Shown: positions 11,904-19,876 of the stretch, piece by piece | How the letters are laid out: each line of letters opens with the position of its first letter | How positions within the stretch are numbered: the stretch's first letter is position 1 | From: G963666895 sp963666895 | GTDB lineage: Bacteria > Desulfobacterota > Desulfovibrionia > Desulfovibrionales > Desulfovibrionaceae | Assembly: GCA_963666895.2 (NCBI GenBank) | Contig: CAXXNS010000001.1 | Location: 378,114-442,113 of the forward strand | DNA: 64,000 bases | Direction: 5' to 3' | Made by a program: the position numbers and the translations under genes | Notes under the pieces: model-generated | The model's input: only the letters and a program-made list of their open reading frames with translations | Told to the model about the DNA's origin: nothing | The model's database searches: none

Positions 11904-11914
11904 ACCATGAACAA

Positions 11915-11930
11915 AGCAACCGCCGTGCCA
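11915..11930 (-). promoter_or_regulatory. Consensus sigma-54 promoter
   Basis: On the minus strand TGGCACGGCGGTTGCT, a full match to TGGCACG-N4-TTGCW with exact GG/GC spacing. It points towards the GlrK-like operon, whose third gene encodes a sigma-54 activator. A 15-bp palindrome (GCGCAA-TAT-TTGCGC, 11994-12008) lies 65-80 bp upstream, a suitable distance for an activator site, though it may simply be part of the preceding gene's 3' end. Confidence 0.75.
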
Positions 11931-11959
11931 GCGGCCATCCAACTGAAATCACGGGACAT

Positions 11960-11990
11960 AAAAAAGCCCGGCCCCCTGACGGGACCGGGC
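11960..11990 (-). terminator. Rho-independent terminator of the gene ending at 12016
   Basis: Minus-strand stem GCCCGGTCCC / GGGGGCCGGGC around a short loop, followed by six T residues. Confidence 0.85.
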
Positions 11991-12015
11991 CACGCGCAAT
12001 ATTTGCGCAGCCGGG

Positions 12016-12531
12016 CTAGTGCACCGTGCCCGAACCGTCGCCTTGGGCCGCGGACCCCTGGGTCAGCTTGGCCACGTACTCCTTGACCTCGTCCAGCTTG
12101 CGCCACTCGGAATACATCTCCTCCCACTCGGCGAACTCGTGTTCCCGCTCGTCCAGGTAGGGTTCGTGGCCCTTGAGCCACAGGCTGAACACGTAGTTCT
12201 CGATCTTGTAGGCCGAGGAGTCGAACACCCGGTCGCAGACCCCGATGGGGTACTTGGTGCCGTCCAGGCGCGCGCCCACGAAATTGCACACCGTGAGCTG
12301 CGATCCCTCCTGCGTGATCTCGCCGTTGTTGAGCATCTCGGCCAGGGGGGCCAGGAAGCCCTCTTTGGACTTCAGGTTCTCCATGGTCTCGCCGGGCACG
12401 GACAGCTTGAGGGCTCCCCCGTCCTCGACCACGAAATAGAAACGGAGCCAGTGCTCGAAGCGCACGATGAGGGACACGTCGGACACCGCGTTCTGGAACT
12501 CCGGGCTGGTGATGTCGATCTTTTTCTGCAT
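12016..12531 (-). CDS. Conserved-looking cytoplasmic protein of unknown function
   Basis: I do not recognise this 171-aa protein. The start MQKKIDITSPEF is chosen because GGAGA sits 5-9 bases before that ATG, whereas the open frame further upstream has no ribosome site and poor composition. It is acidic, without signal peptide or membrane segment; it starts with a DITSPEFQNAV segment, has an aromatic middle (FEHWLRFYFVV) and a single CNF and GVCD cysteine pair near residues 95 and 112, and ends in charged helices (EWEEMYSEWRKLDEVKEYVAKL). It is monocistronic with its own terminator. Confidence 0.72.
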   Translation of the reverse strand: MQKKIDITSPEFQNAVSDVSLIVRFEHWLRFYFVVEDGGALKLSVPGETMENLKSKEGFLAPLAEMLNNGEITQEGSQLTVCNFVGARLDGTKYPIGVCDRVFDSSAYKIENYVFSLWLKGHEPYLDEREHEFAEWEEMYSEWRKLDEVKEYVAKLTQGSAAQGDGSGTVH

Positions 12532-12729
12532 GTTGTCTCCTGAAAGGTGTTGCCCGGGGATAATGGGCATCCCAAGCCGAATCGTCAAGGGAAACGACAG
12601 CCGAAAACCGAGAACCAAGGCCGCTCCCGGGGCTTTACAAGCCACTGGATCATGAGGTAAGCCACATCACTTCCGGCCTGTGCCGGAGCATCAGCAAGAC
12701 TATTGACATCTCCGCAGGAGGATTAACGT

Positions 12730-12849
12730 ATGGGTAGCCAAAAGAAGCACGAGCGCATGAAGGAACTGGACCGCCGCCGCCACCGCCGCAAGCAGAACCA
12801 GAAGGCGCGCGTCAAAGAGGCCAAGGAACAGGCCGCCAAGGACAAGTAG
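12730..12849 (+). CDS. Small highly basic protein (39 aa)
   Basis: A 39-residue product, about half Lys/Arg, with a double-Arg/His core (DRRRHRRKQNQKARVKEAKEQ). An aggagg ribosome site lies 9 bp before the ATG, and the next gene (FmdB-type zinc ribbon) starts 27 bp after the stop, so the two probably share a transcript. The composition suggests RNA or DNA binding, but no family is recognised. The strong ribosome site and tight spacing are the main support for it being real. Confidence 0.7.
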   Translation: MGSQKKHERMKELDRRRHRRKQNQKARVKEAKEQAAKDK

Positions 12850-12876
12850 GTCCGATTCCGCGCCAGGAGAAGAACG

Positions 12877-13212
12877 ATGCCCATCTACGAGTATTGCTGC
12901 CAGGACTGCAAACAGATCTTCGAGGAATGGCAGGAAGGGTTCGATGAGAAGGAAATGACCTGTCCGGTCTGTTCCGGGCCGGCCAAGCGGATCATCTCCC
13001 ACTCGGCCTTCATCCTCAAGGGCAGCGGCTGGTACGTGACCGACTACGCGGGCCAGAAATCCGGGGTCAACGGCAACGGCAACGGCTCCTCGTCCGAGGA
13101 CAAGGACTCGGGGACCAAGGCGGATTCCGCCGCGGACACTCCGGCCCCTGCCAAGACCGAGCCCGCGGCCACGGCCAAGAGCAAAGTTCCGGACCAAAAG
13201 AGCACCGGCTAG
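12877..13212 (+). CDS. FmdB-family zinc ribbon protein
   Basis: A 111-aa protein starting with the FmdB signature MPIYEYCCQDC, a second CPVC knuckle near residue 29, and the family's hydrophobic SHSAFILKGSGWYVTDY segment. Together these form a four-cysteine zinc ribbon of putative regulatory function. The C-terminal half is a low-complexity tail (NGNGNGSS, then Lys/Ala/Pro-rich), as in many deltaproteobacterial members. It follows the small basic gene by 27 bp and ends at a strong terminator before purB. Confidence 0.88.
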   Translation: MPIYEYCCQDCKQIFEEWQEGFDEKEMTCPVCSGPAKRIISHSAFILKGSGWYVTDYAGQKSGVNGNGNGSSSEDKDSGTKADSAADTPAPAKTEPAATAKSKVPDQKSTG

Positions 13213-13220
13213 CGATCCAC

Positions 13221-13246
13221 AGGCAGCCTCGGGCTGCCTTTTTTTG
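13221..13246 (+). terminator. Rho-independent terminator after fmdB-like gene
   Basis: Stem AGGCAGCC / GGCTGCCT with TCG loop and an uninterrupted T run. Confidence 0.9.
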
Positions 13247-13281
13247 GCCTTCGGCCCAACCCTGCAACCGGAAGCCGCCCC

Positions 13282-14577
13282 ATGATCGAACGCTATTCCC
13301 GCCCTGAAATGATTCGTCTCTGGTCCCTGGAAAACAAGTTCCGGGCCTGGCTGGAGGTAGAGCTGGCCGTGTGCCAGGCCTGGTTCGAGCAGGGCGCCAT
13401 CCCGGAAGAGGACTGGCGCGCCATCCAGGACAAGGCCGACTTCGACCTGGACCGCATCCTCGAGATCGAGGAAAAGACCAAGCACGACGTCATCGCCTTT
13501 CTGACCGCGGTGGAGGAGAAGGTCGGCCCGTCGGCCCGGTTCATCCACCTGGGCTGCACCTCCTCGGACATCGTGGACACGGCCGGCGGCCTGCTCCTGA
13601 CCCGGGCGGGCAAGATCATCGACCGCAGCCTGGACCGCCTGCTCCTGGCGCTCAAGCATTTGGCCATGGAGCACAAGTATTTGCCCTGCATGGGCCGGAC
13701 CCACGGCATCCACGCCGAACCGACCACCTTCGGCCTGAAGATGGCCTCGTTCTACGCCGAGTTCACCCGGGCCCGGCAACGGCTGTCCGAGGCTCGGGAG
13801 GCCGTGCGCGTGGGCAAGATTTCCGGGGCCGTGGGCACCTACGCCCACCTGAACCCGGACGTGGAGGCCCGCGCCCTGGAGATCCTGGGCCTGGCCCCGG
13901 ACCCGGTGTCCACCCAGATCGTGCAGCGCGACCGCCACGCCCACTTCCACACTTCCCTGGCCCTCATGGCCGGGGGCGTGGAGCGGCTCGGCGTGGAGCT
14001 CAGGCACTTGCAGCGCACCGAGGTCCGCGAGGTGGAGGAAGGCTTCTCCAAGGGCCAGAAGGGCTCCTCGGCCATGCCCCACAAGAAAAACCCCATATCG
14101 GCCGAGAACCTCTGCGGCCTGTCCCGGCTCATCCGCACCAACGCCCTGGCGGCCATGGAGAACATGCCCCTGTGGCACGAGCGCGACATCTCCCACTCCT
14201 CGGTGGAGCGGGTCATCGGGCCGGACTCCACCACCCTGGCCGACTACACCCTGAACCGCATGGCCGGGCTCCTGGAAAACCTGCGCGTGCTGCCCGACAA
14301 CATGGCCAGGAACATGGAACGGTCCTACGGCCTGCACTACTCCCAGCGCCTGCTCTACGCCCTCATCGACACCGGCCTGCCCCGCCAGGAGGCCTACGAG
14401 ATGGTCCAGCGCGTGGCCCTGGCCTGCTGGGAGAACGGGAAGTCATTCCCCGAGGCGGCCCAGGCGGACAAGGAGATCGCCTCCCACCTGGACTCTAAAG
14501 TTTTTCAAGAAACCTTTGACCCTTCCTGGTACATGCGGTATGTGGACACCATCTTCACCCGTGTATTCGGCTCCTGA
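13282..14577 (+). CDS. purB: Adenylosuccinate lyase
   Basis: Cleaves SAICAR to AICAR and adenylosuccinate to AMP in purine synthesis. The 431-aa protein starts MIERYSRPEM as in short-type bacterial PurB, has the TKHDVIAF and TSSDIVDTA segments, GRTHGIHAEPTTFG with the catalytic His, and the fumarase/aspartase-superfamily loop KGSSAMPHKKNP with the catalytic Ser. Length is normal. pyrE starts 3 bp after the stop, so purine and pyrimidine steps are co-transcribed, followed by three cell-envelope genes. Confidence 0.97.
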   Translation: MIERYSRPEMIRLWSLENKFRAWLEVELAVCQAWFEQGAIPEEDWRAIQDKADFDLDRILEIEEKTKHDVIAFLTAVEEKVGPSARFIHLGCTSSDIVDTAGGLLLTRAGKIIDRSLDRLLLALKHLAMEHKYLPCMGRTHGIHAEPTTFGLKMASFYAEFTRARQRLSEAREAVRVGKISGAVGTYAHLNPDVEARALEILGLAPDPVSTQIVQRDRHAHFHTSLALMAGGVERLGVELRHLQRTEVREVEEGFSKGQKGSSAMPHKKNPISAENLCGLSRLIRTNALAAMENMPLWHERDISHSSVERVIGPDSTTLADYTLNRMAGLLENLRVLPDNMARNMERSYGLHYSQRLLYALIDTGLPRQEAYEMVQRVALACWENGKSFPEAAQADKEIASHLDSKVFQETFDPSWYMRYVDTIFTRVFGS

Positions 14578-14580
14578 CCC

Positions 14581-15159
14581 ATGCAGGATATGAAACCGCG
14601 CCTGGCCGAACTGCTCATGGACCTCTCCTACGTCGAAGGGGAGGTGACCCTCACGTCCGGGAAGAAATCGGACTACTACTTCGATTGCAAACAGACCGCC
14701 CTGCACCCCGAGGGCGGCTTCCTTATCGGCAGTATCTTCTTGGATATGCTTGCCAAGTATGCTATCGGTGGGGTGGGTGGCATGACCCTGGGAGCAGACC
14801 CGCTGGTCTCCTCCGTGGTCGTGCTCTCCCAGGTGAAGGGCCGCCCCCTTCCGGGCTTCATCATCCGCAAGAAGTCCAAGGGGCACGGCACCAACCAGTA
14901 CCTAGAGGGGATGAGAAATTTTGCGCCCGGAACCCGGGTGGCGCTGCTGGAGGACGTGGTTACCACGGGCGGCACCCTGGTTACGGCCGCAGAGCGGGTA
15001 CGAGACGCCGGCCTGGAAATCGAGGCCGTGCTGACCGTGCTCGACAGGCAGGAGGGAGGCATGGAGAACCTTGCCCGGGCCGACTTGGCCCTGGAGTCCA
15101 TCTTTACCAGGCAGAGCCTGCTGGCCGCGGCGGGACGTTCCGGGGGAGGCGGGTCGTGA
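14581..15159 (+). CDS. pyrE: Orotate phosphoribosyltransferase
   Basis: Transfers ribose phosphate from PRPP to orotate to give OMP. The 192-aa protein has the PyrE start region (TSGKKSDYYFDCKQ), the lysine-rich flexible loop (IIRKKSKGHGTNQ) and the PRPP-binding loop VALLEDVVTTGGTL with the two acidic residues. The stop overlaps the GTG start of the next gene (GTGA), implying coupled translation with the transpeptidase-fold gene. Confidence 0.96.
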   Translation: MQDMKPRLAELLMDLSYVEGEVTLTSGKKSDYYFDCKQTALHPEGGFLIGSIFLDMLAKYAIGGVGGMTLGADPLVSSVVVLSQVKGRPLPGFIIRKKSKGHGTNQYLEGMRNFAPGTRVALLEDVVTTGGTLVTAAERVRDAGLEIEAVLTVLDRQEGGMENLARADLALESIFTRQSLLAAAGRSGGGGS

Positions 15160-16646
15160 CCCACGGCGTCCGGACCCTGGCGGTCCGTGTCGCGCTCACG
15201 ACCCTTCTTTGCCTGTCCTGCGCCCTGCCCGCTGTGGCGCAGGACTCGGAGCAGGTCCTCAACCAGGTCCAGCAGCCCGTGGAGCAGCCCGTGGAGCAGG
15301 TCATGCAGGACCTGGACGAGCGCCCCGACCTCATCGTTCCCCAGGCCGACTTCAAGGCCGGGTACGACACCGGCGTGGACACGGACCTGCAAACCGGCGC
15401 GGACTCCCCGCTTCCGGAAGCCAACACGGCCGAAGGGCCCATCCCGGGATGGGATCCGGTGCTCTCGGGCCACGACTACACCCCGGAAACCTTCCTGGTC
15501 ATCAACAAGACCGACCAGCGCTTCGAACTCATGTCCCGCCAGAGCCCGGTGCGGGTGGTGGACTCCTTCCCCTGCACCACGGGCCAGCGCCAGGGCGACA
15601 AGCTGGTCCAGGGCGACCTGCGCACCCCCGAGGGGGTCTATTTCATCGGCTACCAGGTGCCCCGCAACCTGGACTGGGAGCTCTTCGGCGACCTGGCCTT
15701 CACCCTGAACTACCCCAACCCGGTGGACATCCTGAAGGGCAAGACCGGCTCGGGCATCTGGCTGCACGGCCGGGGCAAGAAGCTGGTCCCCCACGACACC
15801 CGGGGCTGCGTGGCCCTGGCCAACGTGGACATCCACCACGTGGCCCCCATGCTGGCCGGCGGCACCCCGGTGTTCATCGGCAAGAAGATTTCCATCAGCC
15901 AGGAACTCGGCCCGGACGCCACCCAGGCCGCGGTCATGGCCGACCTGGTCCGCCAGTGGGCGGCCGGTTGGCAGGGCCGCTCCGAGGCCTTCTTCGCGCT
16001 CTACGACGAAGACGCCTTCGCCGCCACCACGGGCGAGTCCTTTTCCGGATTCGCGGACCACAAGCGGTCCATCTTCTCCTCCCAGCCCTGGATCCAGGTC
16101 ATGGTGGACAACATCCACGCCGCGCCCGGTCCGGACTACTGGGTGACCTGGTTCGACCAGTTCTACCGCACCCCCAACATGACCAGCACCGTGGGCAAGC
16201 GGCTGTACTGGATGAAGGACGACTCGGGCCACTGGCGCATCGTGGGCCGGGAGTACGTGCCCACCGGCCGCGACATGTCCAGCGACTACCTGGCCGCCAA
16301 GACCGGCGAGGTCCGGGCCCTGGTGGACCAGTGGAGTTCGGCCTGGCAGGGCGCGAACCTGGACGCCTATCTTTCCTGCTACGACGAATCAGCCCGCCAG
16401 GACGGCCGGGTCGGCGTGGACGCCATCGGCGACTACAAGTCCCGCGTCTGGACCGAGCGCCCGCCCAGGACCGTGCGGGTGGACGACGTGGAGGTCAGCC
16501 TGCATCCCAATGGACTCAAGGCCCGCTTCCTCCAGGAATACGAGGACGCCTCGGGCTACAGCGACAGAGGAATCAAGACCCTGATACTGGCGCCGGAAGA
16601 TGACGGCTGGCGCATCGTGAGCGAGGACTGGAGGGCCGATTCGTGA
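15156..16646 (+). CDS. Periplasmic L,D-transpeptidase-fold protein with two NTF2-like domains (Csd6/Pgp2-like)
   Basis: A 496-aa exported protein with signal peptide to about residue 29, a linker with a PVEQ repeat, and a YkuD domain (about 112-240) whose active site is H204-G-R-G ... T-R-G-C218. Two tandem NTF2/SnoaL-like domains fill the rest (about 255-365 and 370-490). A YkuD domain followed by an NTF2-like domain is the architecture of Helicobacter Csd6 and Campylobacter Pgp2, which act as L,D-carboxypeptidases trimming tetrapeptides to tripeptides for helical shape. The second NTF2-like copy is extra. GTG start overlapping pyrE; stop overlaps the next gene. Function by analogy; a plain L,D-transpeptidase remains possible. 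Confidence 0.85.
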   Translation: MTHGVRTLAVRVALTTLLCLSCALPAVAQDSEQVLNQVQQPVEQPVEQVMQDLDERPDLIVPQADFKAGYDTGVDTDLQTGADSPLPEANTAEGPIPGWDPVLSGHDYTPETFLVINKTDQRFELMSRQSPVRVVDSFPCTTGQRQGDKLVQGDLRTPEGVYFIGYQVPRNLDWELFGDLAFTLNYPNPVDILKGKTGSGIWLHGRGKKLVPHDTRGCVALANVDIHHVAPMLAGGTPVFIGKKISISQELGPDATQAAVMADLVRQWAAGWQGRSEAFFALYDEDAFAATTGESFSGFADHKRSIFSSQPWIQVMVDNIHAAPGPDYWVTWFDQFYRTPNMTSTVGKRLYWMKDDSGHWRIVGREYVPTGRDMSSDYLAAKTGEVRALVDQWSSAWQGANLDAYLSCYDESARQDGRVGVDAIGDYKSRVWTERPPRTVRVDDVEVSLHPNGLKARFLQEYEDASGYSDRGIKTLILAPEDDGWRIVSEDWRADS

Positions 16647-17341
16647 CCAATTCCAAGTACAGCCTCCTGTTCATGCGCGACGACGCCGACGTCCGCAGCT
16701 TGCGGGTCAGCCGATTCTGGCTGCGGGCCTACCTGATCTTCCAGGCCGTGCTCCTGGTGTTCGGCGGCCTGGGCGCCTATTTCGGCATCACCTTCTGGCT
16801 GGACAACCACAACCTGACCGCGGACAACCGCGACATGGCCACCCGGCTGGAAGAGGCCGAGCTCAAGCTGGCCAGCCTGGCCAACATGGAAAAAATTCTC
16901 GAGGCCTACGACAAGCGGGACCTGCAATCCCTGCTCAGCGCCAGCGAGGAGCCCACGAGCGGCGAGGAGCCCGCGGAGCCGGTGAACCTGGCCGAGGTCT
17001 TCGAAACCGTGGACCAGGGGCCCATCTCGGCCGAGGATTTGAAGACCGTTGTCGGAGACAACCGGGTGGTGACCACCTTCCGGCTGGAGAACCCCAGCGA
17101 CACCCTGGCGAGCGGGGTCACGCACCTGGCGGTGATCACCAACGACGGGCAGGTGGTGCAGGTGGCGCCCAGGGAGAACCTCTCCTACCAGATCCAGAAG
17201 CGAAAGTTCGAGCGGGCCACCTTCGACCTGCCCGAAGGCGTGAACCAGGACACCCTTTTCGCCATACGAATCGAGGTCAAGGATTCCGATGGGACCACGA
17301 TCTTCAAGAAAACCTACCCGCTGGCCGCACAGACCCACTAG
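16643..17341 (+). CDS. Membrane-anchored coiled-coil protein between Csd6-like and Csd4-like genes
   Basis: No family recognised. The 232-aa protein has a short basic cytoplasmic start (to about 28), one membrane segment (about 29-52), a coiled coil (LTADNRDMATRLEEAELKLA, 56-75) and a beta-rich C-terminal domain (about 130-230) that would be periplasmic. Start GTG overlaps the upstream stop (GTGA), and the downstream M99 gene starts inside its 3' end. Tight coupling on both sides suggests a scaffold for the two peptidoglycan hydrolases; that is inference. It is comparable in topology, not shown to be homologous, to the Helicobacter shape protein Csd5. Confidence 0.75.
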   Translation: MTNSKYSLLFMRDDADVRSLRVSRFWLRAYLIFQAVLLVFGGLGAYFGITFWLDNHNLTADNRDMATRLEEAELKLASLANMEKILEAYDKRDLQSLLSASEEPTSGEEPAEPVNLAEVFETVDQGPISAEDLKTVVGDNRVVTTFRLENPSDTLASGVTHLAVITNDGQVVQVAPRENLSYQIQKRKFERATFDLPEGVNQDTLFAIRIEVKDSDGTTIFKKTYPLAAQTH

Positions 17342-19079
17342 AGCGGCCCGCTGGAGCCTGTCCCTCCTCCTGACCCTCCTCTTGTGTGGTGCGGCCTGGG
17401 CCGAGAGCTACACCTTTTTCGCGGGCACCCAGTACCCGCTGACGGCCGTGTTCCTGCACGGCGAGATGGACGGCCCCACGATCATGGTCCAGGGCGGCAT
17501 CCAGGGCGACGAGCCCTCGGGCTACGTCACCGCCCAGGTGCTGACCCACTGCAAGGTGCTCAAGGGCAACCTCATCGTGGTGCCCCGGGCCAACGTGCCC
17601 TCCATCAACCTGTTCCAGCGCCAGATCAACGTGGACATGAACCGGCGCTTCGACCAGGACTACAACCGCTTCTACGAGGACCGGCTGGCCCGGGTGGTGC
17701 GCTTCCTCCTGGCCCGGTCCGACGCCCTGATCCATCTGCACGAGGGCTCGGGCTTCTACAACCCGACCTACGTGGACCCCCTGCGCAACCCCAACCGCTA
17801 CGGCCAGTCCATCATCGTGGACGCCCTGGTCTTCGGCGACGACATCGAGCTGGGCGAGACCGTCAAGCAGGTGCTGGACGAGCTCAACCCGCGCATCAGC
17901 CCGCCCGACTACCGCTTCAAGCTCTTCAACACCGAGACCTTCGCCGCGGACACTCCCTACCCGGAGATGAAGAAGTCCCTGACCTGCTACGCGCTCACGG
18001 CCCTGAACATCCCGGCCCTGGCCGTGGAGGTCTCCAAGGACATCGTCCAGCTGGACTGGAAGGTCATGCGCCAGCTCGAGGCCACCCTGGCCATCCTCAA
18101 GCACTACGGGGTGGAGGTGGTGCCGCCCGGGTTCACGGCCCAGGACGTGCAGAACTACCTGGCCGAGGCCGGCGACATCGCGGTCAACGGCCGCCCCCTG
18201 ACCCAGGGCTCGGCCATCGACCTGGTGCCGGGCACGCCGCTGTTCGTGGAGCCCCGGGACGGCGGCGAGAACGCCTTTGCTCCCTCCCTGGCCCTGTTCG
18301 CCTCGGACCGGCCCGGGGTCAACCTGCTGACCGCGCCCCGCATGCCCCTGGAATCCTTCCACGAGCTGGAGCTGCGCCTGGACGGGCGGCCCGTGGCCGA
18401 GGCCACGGTGCGCTGGACCGGCGAGATGCCCCAGCCCGCCGAAAAGGACTCGACCGTGTTCGTCTGCTGGCTCAACGGCCAGCCCCGGTTCGTGAGCAGC
18501 AAGGAGACCCTGACCGCGGTGCTGGGCGACCAGCTCATCCTGGAGGGGGTCTGGGGCTCGGAACGGGCCGAGGTGCTCAACTTCAAGGGCTACGTGGCCA
18601 CGCCGGTCCACAACACGGGCCAGGACATGGGCTGGGAGATCATCCTGGACCCGGACAACTTCATGGACAAGTACCGGCTCAAGAACCCGGGCCAGACCGC
18701 CTGGCGGTACGAGGTGGTGCGCGAGACCCCCGGCACCAAAGGCGAGCGCTTCTACGTGGAGGTGGCTCCGCGCCAGGTCCACGCCCTGCGCCTGGTGGAC
18801 GGGCACGGCCAGACCCTGGTCATCCCCTGGCGGCCGGACTCGGAATACTTCCTGCCCGAAGGCCAGTACTCCTTCCTGGAGGCCTGGAGCAACGGCGAGC
18901 CGGACAAGATCCTGGCCACGGTGGACGACCAGCCCATCAATCCGGGCCAGGCCATGGGCGTGGGCGTGACCGAACCGGCCCGCATGGAGCTCCGCCAGGC
19001 CACCACCTTCGCGCCCATGGGCGCCATGACCTTCAAGGCCTCCAGCCTGGCGGCCGGAGACCTCCCCTCTCTTTACTAG
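17289..19079 (+). CDS. M99-family metallocarboxypeptidase (Csd4/Pgp1-like)
   Basis: Periplasmic zinc D,L-carboxypeptidase that would cut tripeptide stems to dipeptides. The 596-aa product has a long basic leader and hydrophobic core with cleavage near residue 38 (AWA|ES). The zinc site reads Q72-G-D-E75 and H151 in HLHEGSG, with the likely catalytic Glu at E247 (ALAVEVSKD). Gln in place of the first His is the peculiarity described for Helicobacter Csd4 (Q46/E49/H128, catalytic E222), and the spacings agree. C-terminal ~300 residues are beta-rich. The ATG overlaps the previous gene by 53 bp; no better in-frame start exists before the signal peptide. The stop codon lies inside the repeat at 19078-19201. 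Confidence 0.87.
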   Translation: MGPRSSRKPTRWPHRPTRAARWSLSLLLTLLLCGAAWAESYTFFAGTQYPLTAVFLHGEMDGPTIMVQGGIQGDEPSGYVTAQVLTHCKVLKGNLIVVPRANVPSINLFQRQINVDMNRRFDQDYNRFYEDRLARVVRFLLARSDALIHLHEGSGFYNPTYVDPLRNPNRYGQSIIVDALVFGDDIELGETVKQVLDELNPRISPPDYRFKLFNTETFAADTPYPEMKKSLTCYALTALNIPALAVEVSKDIVQLDWKVMRQLEATLAILKHYGVEVVPPGFTAQDVQNYLAEAGDIAVNGRPLTQGSAIDLVPGTPLFVEPRDGGENAFAPSLALFASDRPGVNLLTAPRMPLESFHELELRLDGRPVAEATVRWTGEMPQPAEKDSTVFVCWLNGQPRFVSSKETLTAVLGDQLILEGVWGSERAEVLNFKGYVATPVHNTGQDMGWEIILDPDNFMDKYRLKNPGQTAWRYEVVRETPGTKGERFYVEVAPRQVHALRLVDGHGQTLVIPWRPDSEYFLPEGQYSFLEAWSNGEPDKILATVDDQPINPGQAMGVGVTEPARMELRQATTFAPMGAMTFKASSLAAGDLPSLY

Positions 19080-19201
19080 GCCGTTGAAATTCCCACGATA
19101 ACTGCGTTGCTGCAAAAAGTTCAAATCCTCGCGTACGGATTGAGTACGCGTCGGCCTTGAACTTTTTTTGCGCCTTGTTCTCGCGGTTTTTGAACGGCCT
19201 G
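19078..19201. repeat. Dispersed ~120-bp palindromic repeat, copy 1
   Basis: Nested inverted repeat. Outer arms are AGGCCGTT.AAA and its complement; inner arms are GCAAAAAGTTCAA and TTGAACTTTTT; the centre holds CGCGTACG / AGTACGCG. The same element occurs inverted at 30043-30164 with most positions conserved. It sits between convergent genes, and its first bases overlap the stop codon of the M99 gene. The inner stem followed by seven T residues could act as a bidirectional terminator. Confidence 0.85.
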
Positions 19202-19215
19202 AAAAAAGTAGTAGT

Positions 19216-19875
19216 TTACTGATCCGACTTGGCGCCGAACGGCACCCGCTTGGGATACTTGGCATGGGCGTGCTCTCCGCCCGGGAGCCAGATGAAGCTG
19301 TAGATGCGGTCGCCGTCGCCCAGGAAGGTCAGGCTGCCCTCGGCCGGCATCTCGGACAGCAGCTCGTGCCCGTAGGTGTAGATGTAGTCGTTGATGGGGG
19401 TCAGGGTGCGCACCATCTCCTGGTCGGGCACGTAGAGCACGAACTTGCCCAACCGCTCGTCATCGCGGCCGTCCAGGATGAAGACCTCCATGCCGTCCTT
19501 GGTCACGTACCGGCCCAGGATGCTCTTCTCCAGATAGCTCTGGGTGAACAGGAAGTGCCCGAAGCGGACCTTGGGAGTCTCCAGGTTGTGCTCCACCATG
19601 CCCACGATGCCGCCGCCCTCGGCGAACTCCTTGAACATGGCCTCCTCGGTGGCGTTGCGGCCGCCATAGTCACCGCCGGTCTTGAGGGAGCTGATGGGCT
19701 TGGCCTGGATGCCCGGGGCCTGGTAGATGTCCTCCAGCTGGTTGACCATGTGCTCCAGGTCGATCTCCACGGACTCGGGCGCGGACGACCCGGCCGGGCC
19801 GAACCACCAGAGGACCAGGAGTCCCAGGCCCAGGTGCAGGGCCAGGGACAGGAGCAGGGCGATCAGCCTCGGCAC
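19216..19875 (-). CDS. TonB/TolA-position membrane protein without a TonB C-terminal domain
   Basis: Third gene of an ExbB/TolQ-ExbD/TolR set. The GTG start is selected because it lies 1 bp after the exbD-like stop with an AGGAGGAG ribosome site; the open frame beyond this overlaps exbD. The 219-aa protein has one N-terminal membrane helix (about 4-24) as in TonB and TolA, then a periplasmic part with no Pro-rich spacer and no recognisable TonB or TolA C-terminal fold. It includes SYLEKSILGRYVTKDGMEVFILDG and a LTFLGDGDRIYSF segment. It probably takes force from the motor pair and acts on an unknown envelope partner. Confidence 0.78.
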   Translation of the reverse strand: MPRLIALLLSLALHLGLGLLVLWWFGPAGSSAPESVEIDLEHMVNQLEDIYQAPGIQAKPISSLKTGGDYGGRNATEEAMFKEFAEGGGIVGMVEHNLETPKVRFGHFLFTQSYLEKSILGRYVTKDGMEVFILDGRDDERLGKFVLYVPDQEMVRTLTPINDYIYTYGHELLSEMPAEGSLTFLGDGDRIYSFIWLPGGEHAHAKYPKRVPFGAKSDQ

Positions 19876-19876
19876 C

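Noticed and set aside
11843..11908. 21-codon mini-ORF on the minus strand after the sigma-54 promoter
   Set aside because: No ribosome site at its first ATG; the only well-spaced internal ATG encodes five residues. I treat the region as non-coding.
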